This document shows, in pieces, positions 51,130 to 63,167 of a DNA stretch of 64,000 nucleotides (the stretch's first letter is position 1; every line of letters begins with the position of its first letter). Under the pieces are notes generated by a model. The model saw only the letters and a program-made list of their open reading frames with translations. It made no database searches and was not told where the DNA came from. This DNA comes from Gordius sp. MW1. Taxonomy: Eukaryota > Nematomorpha > Gordioida > Gordea > Gordiidae. The position numbers and the translations under genes were made by a program. Location: positions 12,493,835 through 12,557,834 of the forward strand of contig OZ038527.1 of the NCBI GenBank assembly GCA_964036665.1, given 5' to 3'.

Positions 51130-53545
51130 GACGTTGTTTCCATGATAAAAAGTAAAAATTTATCAGAATCAGAAAACTATTACTTTGAAATCTTGATCGC
51201 ATACAGCAATTTTCAAAAATTAAGCACTCACGTTACGATACAACAAACTAATCGCAACAATAAAACGTTGTCTTTTGTCAAAATGATGGTTCTCGCAGCT
51301 TAAAACCTCTTTTCGGAAGTCAATCGAGGATAATAGGATTCTCAAATAGGCTTACTTTTATATATTTTTTCAAGCTCTTTCACATAGAATCGAAAAAAAT
51401 AAATATTTTTACTTCAAAATTTTACACATTTTTTTCTTTCAACCGTATTCATCCGATGAAAGTTGTCGTTTTCAGACGTTGTTTCCATGATAAAAAGTAA
51501 AAATTTATCAGAATCAGAAAACTATTACTTTGAAATCATGATTGCATAGAGCAGTTTTCAAAAATTAAGCACTCACGTTACGATACAACAAACTAATCGG
51601 AACAATAAAACGTTGTCTTTTGTCAAAATGATAGTTCTCGCAGCTTAAAACCTCTTTTTGGAAGTCAATCGAGGATAATAGGATTCTCCAATTGGCTTAT
51701 TTTTATATATTTTTTTACGCTCTTTCACATAGAATCGAAAAAAATGAATATTTTTACCTCAAAATTTTTCACATTTCTTTTCTTTCAACCGTATTCATCC
51801 GATGAAAGTTGTCGTTTTCAGACGTTGTTTCCATGATAAAAAGTAAAAATTTATCAGAATCAGAAAACTATTACTTTGAAATCATGATCGCATAGAGCAA
51901 TTTTCAAAAATTAAGCACTCACGTTACGATACAACAAACTAATCGCAACAATAAAACGTTGTCTTTTGTCAAAATGATAGTTCTCGCAGCTTAAAACCTC
52001 TTTTCGGAAGTCAATCGAGGATAATAGGATTCTCAAATCGGCTTACTTTTATATATTTTTTTACGCTCTGTCACATAGAATCGAAAAAAATAAATATTTT
52101 TACCTCAAAGTTTTTCACATTTCTTTTCTTTCAACCGTATTCATCCGATGAAAGTTGTCGTTTTCAGACGTTGTTTCCATGATAAAAAGTAAAAATTTAT
52201 CAGAATCAGAAAACTATTACTTTGAAATCATGATCGCATAGAGCAGTTTTCAAAAATTAAGCACTCACGTTTGATACAACATACTAATCGCAACAATAAA
52301 ACGTTGTCTTTTGTCAAAATGATAGTTCTCGCAGCTTAAAACCTCTTTTCGGAAGTCAATCGAGGATAATAGGATTCTCAAATCGGCTTATTTTTATATA
52401 TTTTTTCAAGCTCTTTCACATAGAATCGAAAAAAATGAATATTTTTACCTCAAAATTTTTCACATTTTTTTCTTTCAACCGTATTCATCCGATGAAAGTT
52501 GTCGTTTTCAGACGTTGTTTCCATGATAAAAAGTAAAAATTTATCAGAATCAGAAAACTATTACTTTGAAATCATGATCGCATAGAGCAATTTTCAAAAA
52601 TTAAGCACTCACGTTACGATACAACAAACTAATCGCAACAATAAAACGTTGTCTTTTGTCAAAATGATAGTTCTCGCAGCTTAAAACCTCTTTTCGGAAG
52701 TCAATCGACCATAATAGGATTCTCAAATTGGCTTACTTTTATATATTTTTTCAAGCTCTTTCACATAGAATCGAAAAAAATAAATATTTTTACCTCAAAG
52801 TTTTTCACATTTCTTTTCTTTCAACCGTATTCATCCGATGAAAGTTGTCGTTTTCAGACGTTGTTTCCATGATAAAAAGTAAAAATTTATCAGAATCAGA
52901 AAACTATTACTTTGAAATCATGATCGCATAGAGCAATTTTCAAAAATTAAGCACTCACGTTACGATACAACATACTAATCGCAACAATAAAACGTTGTCT
53001 TTTGTCAAAATGATAGTTCTCGCAGCTTAAAACCTCTTTTCGGAAGTCAATCGAGGATAATAGGATTCTCAAATTGGCTTACTTTTATATTTTTTTTCAA
53101 GCTCTTTCACATAGAATCGAAAAAAATAAATATTTTTACCTCAAAATTTTACACATTTTTTTCTTTCAACCGTATTCATCCGATGAAAGTTGTCGTTTTC
53201 AGACGTTGTTTCCATGATAAAAAGTAAAAATTTATCAGAATCAGAAAACTATTACTTTGAAATCATGATTGCATAGAGCAGTTTTCAAAAATTAAGCACT
53301 CACGTTACGATACAACAAACTAATCGGAACAATAAAACGTTGTCTTTTGTCAAAATGATAGTTCTCGCAGCTTAAAACCTCTTTTTGGAAGTCAATCGAG
53401 GATAATAGGATTCTCCAATTGGCTTACTTTTATATATTTTTTTACGCTCTTTCACATAGAATCGAAAAAAATAAATATTTTTACCTCAAAATTTTTCACA
53501 TTTTTTTATTCAACCGTATTCATCCGATGAAAGTTGTCGTTTTCA
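51130..53545. repeat. R6 HOR, partial last unit (a b c d k l m)
   Basis: Seven monomers of 345, 346, 346, 344, 346, 345 and 344 bp repeat the tail order of the 15-monomer unit. The class c GCTCTGTC at 52065 is 2758 bp after 49307, and the k-class CC at 52709 is 2758 bp after 49951. The regular R6 order ends at about 53545, where an altered f/g-like monomer (TCCATAATTAAAAGTC) follows. Confidence 0.88.
51475..53545. repeat. Six-monomer block b c d k l m, copy 2 (2071 bp)
   Basis: Partner of 48717-50787. It carries CGACCATAATAG, the unusual TATATTTTTTTTCAAGC tract and CGGAACAATA in the same order and spacing. Its right end is the right edge of the well-ordered R6 zone. Confidence 0.85.
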
Positions 53546-54232
53546 GACGTTGTTTCCATAATTAAAAGTCAAAATTTATCAGAATCAGAAAACTATTACT
53601 TTGAAATCATGATCGCATAGAGCAATTTTCAAAAATTAAGCACTCACGTTGCGATACAACAAACTAATCGCAACAATAAAACGTTGTCTTTTGTCAAAAT
53701 GATAGTTCTCGCAGGTTAAAACCTCTTTTCGGAAGTCAATCGAGGATAATAGGATTCTCAAATTGGCTTATTTTTATATATTTTTTTACGCTCTTTCACA
53801 TAGAATCGAAAAAAATGAATATTTTTACCTCAAAATTTTTCACATTTTTTTATTCAACCGTATTCATCCGATGAAAGTTGTCGTTTTCAGACGTTGTTTC
53901 CATGATAAAAGTAAAAATTTATCAGAATCAGAAAACTATTACTTTGAAATCATGATCGCATAGAGCAATTTTTAAAATTAAGCACTCACGTTACGATACA
54001 ACAAACTAATCGCAACAATAAAACGTTGTCTTTTGTCAAAATGATAGTTCTCGCAGCTTAAAACCTCTTTTCGGAAGTCAATCGAGGATAATAGGATTCT
54101 CAAATTGGCTTACTTTTATATATTTTTTCAAGCTCTTTCACATAGAATCGAAAAAATAAATATTTTTACCTCAAAGTTTTTCACATTTCTTTTCTTTCAA
54201 CCGTATTCATCCGATGAAAGTTGTCGTTTTCA

Positions 54233-55260
54233 GACGTTGTTTCCATGAAAAAAAGTAAAAATTTATCAGAATCAGAAAACTATTACTTTGAAATCATGAT
54301 CGCATAGAGCAATTTTCAAAAATTAAGCACTCACGTTACGATACAACAAACTAATCGCAACAATAAAACGTTGTCTTTTGTCAAAATGATAGTTCTCGCA
54401 GCTTAAAACCTCTTTTCGGAAGTCAATCGAGGATAATAGGATTCTCCAATTGGCTTACTTTTATATAAATTTTTTACGCTCTTTCACATAGAATCGAAAA
54501 AAATTAATATTTTTACCTCAAAATTTTTCACATGTTTTTCTTTCAACCGTATTCATCCGATGAAAGTTGTCGTTTTCAGACGTTGTTTCCATGATAAAAA
54601 GTAAAAATTTATCAGAATCAGAAAACTATTACTTTGAAATCATGATCGCATAGAGCAATTTTCAAAAATTAAGCACTCACGTTACGATACAACAAACTAA
54701 TCGCAACAATAAAACGTTGTCTTTTGTCAAAATGATAGTTCTCGCAGCTTAAAACCTCTTTTCGGAAGTCAATCGAGGATAATAGGATTCTCCAATTGGC
54801 TTATTTTTATATATTCTTTTACGCTCTTTCACATAGAATCGAAAAAAATGAATATTTTTACCTCAAAATTTTTCACTTTTTTTATTCAACCGTATTCATC
54901 CGATGAAAGTTGTCGTTTTCAGACGTTGTATGATAAAAAGTAAAAATTTATCAGAATCAGAAAACTATTACTTTGAAATCTATCGCATACAGCAATTTTC
55001 AAAAATTAAGCACTCACGTTACGATACAACAAACTAATCGCAACAATAAAACGTTGTCTTTTGTCAAAATGATGGTTCTCGCAGCTTAAAACCTCTTTTC
55101 GGAAGTAAATCGAGGATAATAGGATTCTCAAATAGGCTTACTTTTATATATTTTTTCAAGCTCTTTCACATAGAATCGAAAAAATAAATATTTTTACCTC
55201 AAAGTTTTTCACATTTCTTTTCTTTCAACCGTATTCATCCGATGAAAGTTGTCGTTTTCA
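54233..55260. repeat. Trimer repeat R7, copy 1 (1028 bp)
   Basis: Intervals are 346, 343 and 339 bp. The CATGAAAAAAAGT change, AAAAATTAATATT and CACATGTTTTTC recur 1028 bp downstream, starting at 55261. The copies differ at TTATATAAATTTTTTACG (near 54465) against TTATATATATTTTTTACG (near 55492). Only about one further partial copy follows. Confidence 0.8.
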
Positions 55261-55950
55261 GACGTTGTTTCCATGAAAAAAAGTAAAAATTTATCAGAAT
55301 CACAAAACTATTACTTTGAAATCATGATCGCATAGAGCAATTTTCAAAAATTAAGCACTCACGTTACGATACAACAAACTAATCGCAACAATAAAACGTT
55401 GTCTTTTGTCAAAATGATAGTTCTCGCAGCTTAAAACCTCTTTTCGGAAGTCAATCGAGGATAATAGGATTCTCCAATTGGCTTACTTTTATATATATTT
55501 TTTACGCTCTTTCACATAGAATCGAAAAAAATTAATATTTTTACCTCAAAATTTTTCACATGTTTTTCTTTCAACCGTATTCATCCGATGAAAGTTGTCG
55601 TTTTCAGACGTTGTTTCCATGATAAAAAGTAAAAATTTATCAGAATCAGAAAACTATTACTTTGAAATCATGATCGCATAGAGCAATTTTCAAAAATTAG
55701 GCACTCACGTTACGATACAACAAACTAATCGCAACAATAAAACGTTGTCTTTTGTCAAAATGATAGTTCTCGCAGCTTAAAACCTCTTTTCGGAAGTCAA
55801 TCGAGGATAATAGGATTCTCCAATTGGCTTATTTTTATATATTCTTTTACGCTCTTTCACATAGAATCGAAAAAAATAAATATTTTTACCTCAAAATTTT
55901 TCACATGTTTTTCTTTCAACCGAATTCATCCGATGAAAGTTGTCGTTTTC
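55261..55950. repeat. Trimer repeat R7, partial copy 2
   Basis: The first two monomers of R7 are repeated (346 and 345 bp), with the private CATGAAAAAAAGT and AAAAATTAATATT changes. The third monomer then ends in the h-class GAATTC form, where R7 copy 1 runs into a j-like monomer. Confidence 0.75.
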
Positions 55951-58010
55951 AGACGTTGTTTACATGATAAAAAGTAAAAATTTATCAGAATCAGAAAACT
56001 ATTACTTTGAAATCATGATCGCATAGAGCAATTTTCAAAAATTAAGCACTCACGTTACGATACAACAAACTAATCGCAACAATAAAACGTTGTCTTTTGT
56101 CAAAATGATAGTTCTCGCAGCTTAAAACCTCTTTTCGGAAGTCAATCGAGGATAATAAGATTCTCCAATTGGCTTATTTTTATATATTTTTTTACGCTCT
56201 TTCACATAGAATCGAAAAAAATGAATATTTTTACCTCAAAATTTTTCACATTTTTTTCTTTCAACCGTATTCATCCGATGAAAGTTGTCGTTTTCAGACG
56301 TTGTTTCCATGATAAAAAGTAAAAATTTATCAGAATCAGAAAACTATTACTTTGAAATCATGATCGCATAGAGCAATTTTCAAAAATTAAGCACTCACGT
56401 TACGATACAACAAACTAATCGCAACAATAAAACGTTGTCTTTTGTCAAAATGATAGTTCTCGCAGCTTAAAACCTCTTTTCGGAAGTCAATCGAGGATAA
56501 TAAGATTCTCCAATTGGCTTATTTTTATATATTTTTTTACGCTCTTTCACATAGAATCGAAAAAAATGAATATTTTTACCTCAAAATTTTTCACATTTTT
56601 TTCTTTCAACCGTATTCATCCGATGAAAGTTGTCGTTTTCAGACGTTGTTTCCATGATAAAAAGTAAAAATTTATCAGAATCAGAAAACTATTACTTTGA
56701 AATCATGATCGCATAGAGCAATTTTCAAAAATTAAGCACTCACGTTACGATACAACAAACTAATCGCAACAATAAAACGTTGTCTTTTGTCAAAATGATA
56801 GTTCTCGCAGGTTAAAACCTCTTTTCGGAAGTCAATCGAGGATAATAGGATTCTCAAATTGGCTTATTTTTATATATTTTTTTACGCTCTTTCACATAGA
56901 ATCGAAAAAAATGAATATTTTTACCTCAAAATTTTTCACTTTTTTTATTCAACCGTATTCATCCGATGAAAGTTGTCGTTTTCAGACGTTGTTTCCATGA
57001 TAAAAAGTAAAAATTTATCAGATTCAGAAAACTATTACTTTGAAATCTATCGCATACAGCAATTTTCAAAAATTAAGCGCTCACGTTACGATACAACAAA
57101 CTAATCGCAACAATAAAACGTTGTCTTTTGTCAAAATGATGGTTCTCGCAGCTTAAAACCTCTTTTCGGAAGTCAATCGAGGATAATAGGATTCTCAAAT
57201 AGGCTTACTTTTATATATTTTTTCAAGCTCTTTCACATAGAATCGAAAAAAATAAATATTTTTACTTCAAAATTTTACACATTTTTTTCTTTCAACCGTA
57301 TTCATCCGATGAAAGTTGTCGTTTTCAGACGTTGTTTCCATGATAAAAAGTAAAAATTTATCAGAATCAGAAAACTATTACTTTGAAATCATGATTGCAT
57401 AGAACAGTTTTCAAAAATTAAGCACTCACGTTACGATACAACAAACTAATCGGAACAATAAAACGTTGTCTTTTGTCAAAATGATAGTTCTCGCAGCTTA
57501 AAACCTCTTTTTGGAAGTCAATCGAGGATAATAGGATTCTCCAATTGGCTTATTTTTATATATTTTTTTACGCTCTTTCACATAGAATCGAAAAAAATGA
57601 ATATTTTTACCTCATTCACATTTTTTTATTCAACCGTATTCATCCGATGAAAGTTGTCGTTTTCAGACGTTGTTTCCATGATTAAAAGTCAAAATTTATC
57701 ATAATCAGAAAACTATTACTTTGAAATCATGATCGCATAGAGCAATTTTCAAAAATTAAGCACTCACGTTGCGATACAACAAACTAATCGCAACAATAAA
57801 ACGTTGTCTTTTGTCAAAATGATAGTTCTCGCAGGTTAAAACCTCTTTTCGGAAGTCAATCGAGGATAATAGGATTCTCAAATTGGCTTATTTTTATATA
57901 TTTTTTTACGCTCTTTCACATAGAATCGAAAAAAATAAATATTTTTACCTCAAAATTTTTCACATGTTTTTCTTTCAACCGAATTCATCCGATGAAAGTT
58001 GTCGTTTTCA

Positions 58011-59036
58011 GACGTTGTTTCCATGATAAAAAGTAAAAATTTATCAGAATCAGAAAACTATTACTTTGAAATCATGATCGCATAGAGCAATTTTCAAAAA
58101 TTAAGCACTCACGTTGCGATACAACAAACATCGCAACAATAAAACGTTGTCTTTTGTCAAAATGATAATTCTCGCAGCTTAAAACCTCTTTTCGGAAGTC
58201 TATCGAGGATAATGGGATTCTCAAATTGGCTTACTTTTATATATTTTTTCAAGCTCTTTCACATAGAATCGAAAAAAATGAATATTTTTACCTCAAAACT
58301 TTCACATTTTTTTATTCAACCGTATTCATCCGATGAAAGTTGTCGTTTTCAGACGTTGTTTCCATGATAAAAAGTAAAAATTTATCAAAATCAGGAAACT
58401 ATTACTTTGAAATCATGATCGCATAGAGCAATTTTCAAAAATTAAGCACTCACGTTGCGATACAACAAACTAATCGCAACAATAAAACGTTGTTGTTTGT
58501 CAAAATGATAGTTCTCGCAGCTTAATACCTCTTTTCGGAAGTCAATCGAGGATAATAGGATTCTCAAATCGGCTTACTTTTATATATTTTTTCAAGCTCT
58601 TTCACATAGAATCAAAAAAAAATAAATATTTTTACCTCAAAATATTTCACATTTTTTATTCAACCGTATTCATCCGATGAAAGTTTTTTCAGACGTTGTT
58701 TCCATGATAAAAAGTAAAAATTTATCAGAATCAGAAAACTATTACTTTGAAATCATGATCGCATAGAGCAATTTTCAAAAATTAAGCACTCACGTTGCGA
58801 TACAACAAACTAATCGCAACAATAAAACGTTGTCTTTTGTCAAAATGATAGTTCTCGCAGCTTAAAACCTCTTTTCGGAAGTCAATCGAGGATAATAGGA
58901 TTCTCCAATTGGCTTATTTTTATATATTTTTTTACGCTCTATCACATAGAATCGAAAAAAATGAATATTTTTACCTCAAAATTTTTCACATTTTTTTCTT
59001 TCAACCGTATTCATCCGATGAAAGTTGTCGTTTTCA
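58011..59036. repeat. Three divergent monomers with private indels
   Basis: Intervals are 341, 341 and 344 bp. Changes not seen elsewhere include CAACAAACATCGC (loss of TAA, about 58126), AATGGGATTC, TTGTTGTTTGTC, TTAATACCTC and GAAAGTTTTTTCAGACG, the last being a loss in the GTTGTCG segment near 58685. They separate the shuffled zone from the R8 repeat. Confidence 0.8.
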
Positions 59037-60757
59037 GACGTTGTTTCCATGATAAAAAGTAAAAATTTATCAGAATCAGAAAACTATTACTTTGAAATCA
59101 TGATTGCATAGAGCAGTTTTCAAAAATTAAGCACTCACGTTTGATACAACAAACTAATCGCAACAATAAAACGTTGTCTTTTGTCAAAATGATAGTTCTC
59201 GCAGCTTAAAACCTCTTTTCGGAAGTCAATCGATGATAATAGGATTCTCAAATTGGCTTATTTTTATATATTTTTTTACGCTCTTTCACATAGAATCGAA
59301 AAAAATGAATATTTTTACCTCAAAATTTTCACATTTTTTTATTCAACCGTATTCATCCGATGAAAGTTGTCGTTTTCAGACGTTGTTTCCATGATAAAAA
59401 GTAAAAATTTATCAAAATCAGAAAACTATTACTTTGAAATCATGATCGCATAGAGCAATTTTCAAAAATTAAGCACTCACGTTACGATACAACAAACTAA
59501 TCGCAACAATAAAACGTTGTCTTTTGTCAAAATGATAGTTCTCGCAGCTTAAAACCTCTTTTCGCAAGTCAATCGAGGATAATAGGATTCTCAAATCGGC
59601 TTACTTTTATATATTTTTTCAAGCTCTTTCACATAGAATCGAAAAAATTTAGTATTTTTACCTCAAAGTTTTTCACATTTTTTTCTTTCAACCGTATTCA
59701 TCCGATGAAAGTTGTCGTTTTCATACGTTGTGTCCATGATAAAAAGTAAAAATTTATCAGAATCAGAAAACTATTACTTTGAAATCATGATTGTATAGAG
59801 CAGTTTTCAAAAATTAAGCACTCACGTTTGATACAACAAACTAATCGCAACAATAAAACGTTGTCTTTTGTCAAAATGATAGTTCTCGCAGCTTAAAACC
59901 TCTTTTCGGAAGTCAATCGAGGATAATAGGATTCTCAAATTGGCTTACTTTTATATATTTTTTCAATCTCTTTCACATAGAATCAAAAAAAATGAATATT
60001 TTTACCTCAAAATTTTTCACATTTTTTTCTTTCAACCGTATTCATCCGATGAAAGTTGTCGTTTTAAGACGTTGTTTAAAATGATAAAAAGTAAAAATTT
60101 ATCAGAATCAGAAAACTATTACTTTGAAATCATGATCGCATAGAGCAATTTTCAAAAATTAAGCACTCACGTTACGATACAACAAACTAATCGCAACAAT
60201 AAAACGTTGTCTTTTGTCAAAATGATAGTTCTCGCAGCTTAAAACCTCTTTTCGGAAGTCAATCGAGGATAATAGGATTCTCAAATTGGCTTATTTTTAT
60301 ATATTTTTTACGCTCTTTCACATAGAATCGAAAAAAATAAATATTTTTACCTCAAAATTTTTAACATTTTTTTCTTTCAACCGTATTCATCCGATGAAAG
60401 TTGTCGTTTTCAGACGTTGTTTCCATGATAAAAAGTAAAAATTTATCAGAATCAGAAAACTATTACTTTGAAATCATGATTGTATAGAGCAGTTTTCAAT
60501 AATTAAGCACTCACGTTACGATACAACAAACTAATCGCAACAATAAAACGTTGTCTTTTGTCAAAATGATAGTTCTCGCAGCTTAAAACCTCTTTTCGGA
60601 AGTCAATCGAGGATAATAGGATTCTCAAATCGGCTTACTTTTATATATTTTTTCAATCTCTTTCACATAGAATCGAAAAAAAAGAATATTTTTACCTCAA
60701 AATTTTTCACATTTTTTTCTTTCAACCGTATTCATCCGATGAAAGTTGTCGTTTTCA
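59037..60757. repeat. Pentamer repeat R8, copy 1 (1721 bp)
   Basis: Intervals are 342, 345, 344, 345 and 345 bp. The unusual TTCATACGTTGTGTCC monomer (landmark changed to TACGTTG at 59724) recurs at 61446. GTTTAAAATGATAAAAAG recurs at 60079 and 61801, each 1722 bp apart. TCGATGATAAT, TTTTTAACATTTTT and TTTTCAATCTC variants keep step. Confidence 0.88.
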
Positions 60758-62479
60758 GACGTTGTTTCCATGATAAAAAGTAAAAATTTATCAGAATCAG
60801 AAAACTATTACTTTGAAATCATGATTGCATAGAGCAGTTTTCAAAAATTAAGCACTCACGTTACGATACAACAAACTAATCGCAACAATAAAACGTTGTC
60901 TTTTGTCAAAATGATAGTTCTCGCAGCTTAAAACCTCTTTTCGGAAGTCAATCGATGATAATAGGATTCTCAAATCGGCTTATTTTTATATATTTTTTTA
61001 CGCTCTTTCACATAGAATCGAAAAAAATGAATATTTTTACCTCAAAATTTTCACATTTTTTTATTCAACCGTATTCATCCGATGAAAGTTGTCGTTTTCA
61101 GACGTTGTTTCCATGATAAAAAGTAAAAATTTATCAAAATCAGAAAACTATTACTTTAAAATCATGATCGCATAGAGCAATTTTCAAAAATTAAGCACTC
61201 ACGTTACGATACAACAAACTAATCGCAACAATAAAACGTTGTCTTTTGTCAAAATGATAGTTCTCGCAGCTTAAAACCTCTTTTGGGAAGTCAATCGAGG
61301 ATAATAGGATTCTCAAATCGGCTTACTTTTATATATTTTTTCAAGCTCTTTCACATAGAATCGAAAAAATGTAGTATTTTTACCTCAAAGTTTTTCACAT
61401 TTTTTTCTTTCAACCGTATTCATCCGATGAAAGTTGTCGTTTTCATACGTTGTGTCCATGATAAAAAGTAAAAATTTATCAGAATCAGAAAACTATTACT
61501 TTGAAATCATGATTGTATAGAGCAGTTTTCAAAAATTAAGCACTCACGTTTGATACAACAAACTAATCGCAACAATAAAACGTTGTCTTTTGTCAAAATG
61601 ATAGTTCTCGCAGCTTAAAACCTCTTTTCGGAAGTCAATCGAGGATAATAGGATTCTCAAATTGGCTTACTTTTATATATTTTTTCAATCTCTTTCACAT
61701 AGAATCGAAAAAAATGAATATTTTTACCTCAAAATTTTTCACATTTTTTTCTTTCAACCGTATTCATCCGATGAAAGTTGTCGTTTTAAGACGTTGTTTA
61801 AAATGATAAAAAGTAAAAATTTATCAGAATCAGAAAACTATTACTTTGAAATCATGATCGCATAGAGCAATTTTCAAAAATTAAGCACTCACGTTACGAT
61901 ACAACAAACTAATCGCAACAATAAAACGTTGTCTTTTGTCAAAATGATAGTTCTCGCAGCTTAAAACCTCTTTTCGGAAGTCAATCGAGGATAATAGGAT
62001 TCTCAAATTGGCTTATTTTTATATATTTTTTACGCTCTTTCACATAGAATCGAAAAAAATAAATATTTTTACCTCAAAATTTTTAACATTTTTTTCTTTC
62101 AACCGTATTCATCCGATGAAAGTTGTCGTTTTCAGACGTTGTTTCCATGATAAAAAGTAAAAATTTATCAGAATCAGAAAACTATTACTTTGAAATCATG
62201 ATTGCATAGAGCAGTTTTCAATAATTAAGCACTCACGTTACGATACAACAAACTAATCGCAACAATAAAACGTTGTCTTTTGTCAAAATGATAGTTCTCG
62301 CAGCTTAAAACCTCTTTTCGGAAGTCAATCGAGGATAATAGGATTCTCCAATTGGCTTATTTTTATATATTTTTTTACGCTCTTTCACATAAAATCGAAA
62401 AAAAAGAATATTTTTACCTCAAAATTTTTCACATTTTTTTCTTTCAACCGTATTCATCCGATGAAAGTTGTCGTTTTCA
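60758..62479. repeat. Pentamer repeat R8, copy 2 (1722 bp)
   Basis: Tandem second copy of R8. Differences include AAAAAATGTAGTATT (near 61368) against AAAAAATTTAGTATT (near 59643), TTTTGGGAAG against TTTTCGCAAG, and ACTTTAAAATC near 61153. The repeat order fades in the following monomer (62480), which has CCACGATAAAAAG and CATGACTGC. Confidence 0.87.
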
Positions 62480-63167
62480 GACGTTGTTTCCACGATAAAA
62501 AGTAAAAATTTATCAGAATCAGAAAACTATTACTTTGAAATCATGACTGCATAGAGCAGTTTTCAAAAATTAAGCACTCACGTTACGATACAACAAACTA
62601 ATCGCAACAATAAAACGTTGTCTTTTGTCAAAATGATAGTTCTCGCAGCTTAAAACCTCTTTTCGGAAGTCAATCGAGGATAATAGGATTCTCAAATCGG
62701 CTTACTTTTATATATTTTTTCAAGCTCTTTCACATAGAATCGAAAAAAATAAATATTTTTACCTCAAAATTTTTCACATTTTTTCTTTCAACCGTATTCA
62801 TCCGAGGAAAGTTGTCGTTTTCAGACGTTGTTTCCATGATAAAAAGTAAACATTTATCAGAATCAGAAAAATATTACTTTGAAATCATGATCGCATAGAG
62901 CCATTTTCAAAAATTAAGCACTCACGTTTGAGACAACAAACTAATCGCAACAATAAAACGTTGTCTTTTGTCAAAATGATAGTTCTCGCAGCTTAAAACC
63001 TCTTTTCGGAAGTCAATCGAGGATAATAGGATTCTCCAATTGGCTTATTTTTATATATTTTTTCAAGCTCTTTCACATAGAATCGAAAAAAATAAATATT
63101 TTTACTTCAAAATTTTACACATTTTTTTCTTTCAACCGTATTCATCCGATGAAAGTTGTCATTTTCA
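62480..63167. repeat. Two unassigned monomers
   Basis: Two 344 bp monomers with private changes (CCACGATAAAAAG, CATCCGAGGAAAG, GTAAACATTTATC, AGCCATTTTC, CGTTTGAGACAAC). The second ends with the TACTTCAAAATTTTACAC variant typical of R6 class a. No higher-order order is seen. Confidence 0.75.

Larger units (their letters stand above)
53546..58010. repeat. Shuffled, more mutated satellite zone
   Basis: Thirteen monomers of recognisable R6 classes (g-, h-, i-, j-, a- and b-like) in no fixed order. They carry more private indels than R6: ACGTTGTATGATAAAAAG near 54926, GAAATCTATCGC near 54977 and 57046, a ten-base loss in ACCTCATTCAC near 57610, and TTTTTAAAATTAAGC near 53970. This looks like the eroded flank of a homogenised block. 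Nothing other than satellite is seen. Confidence 0.82.
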
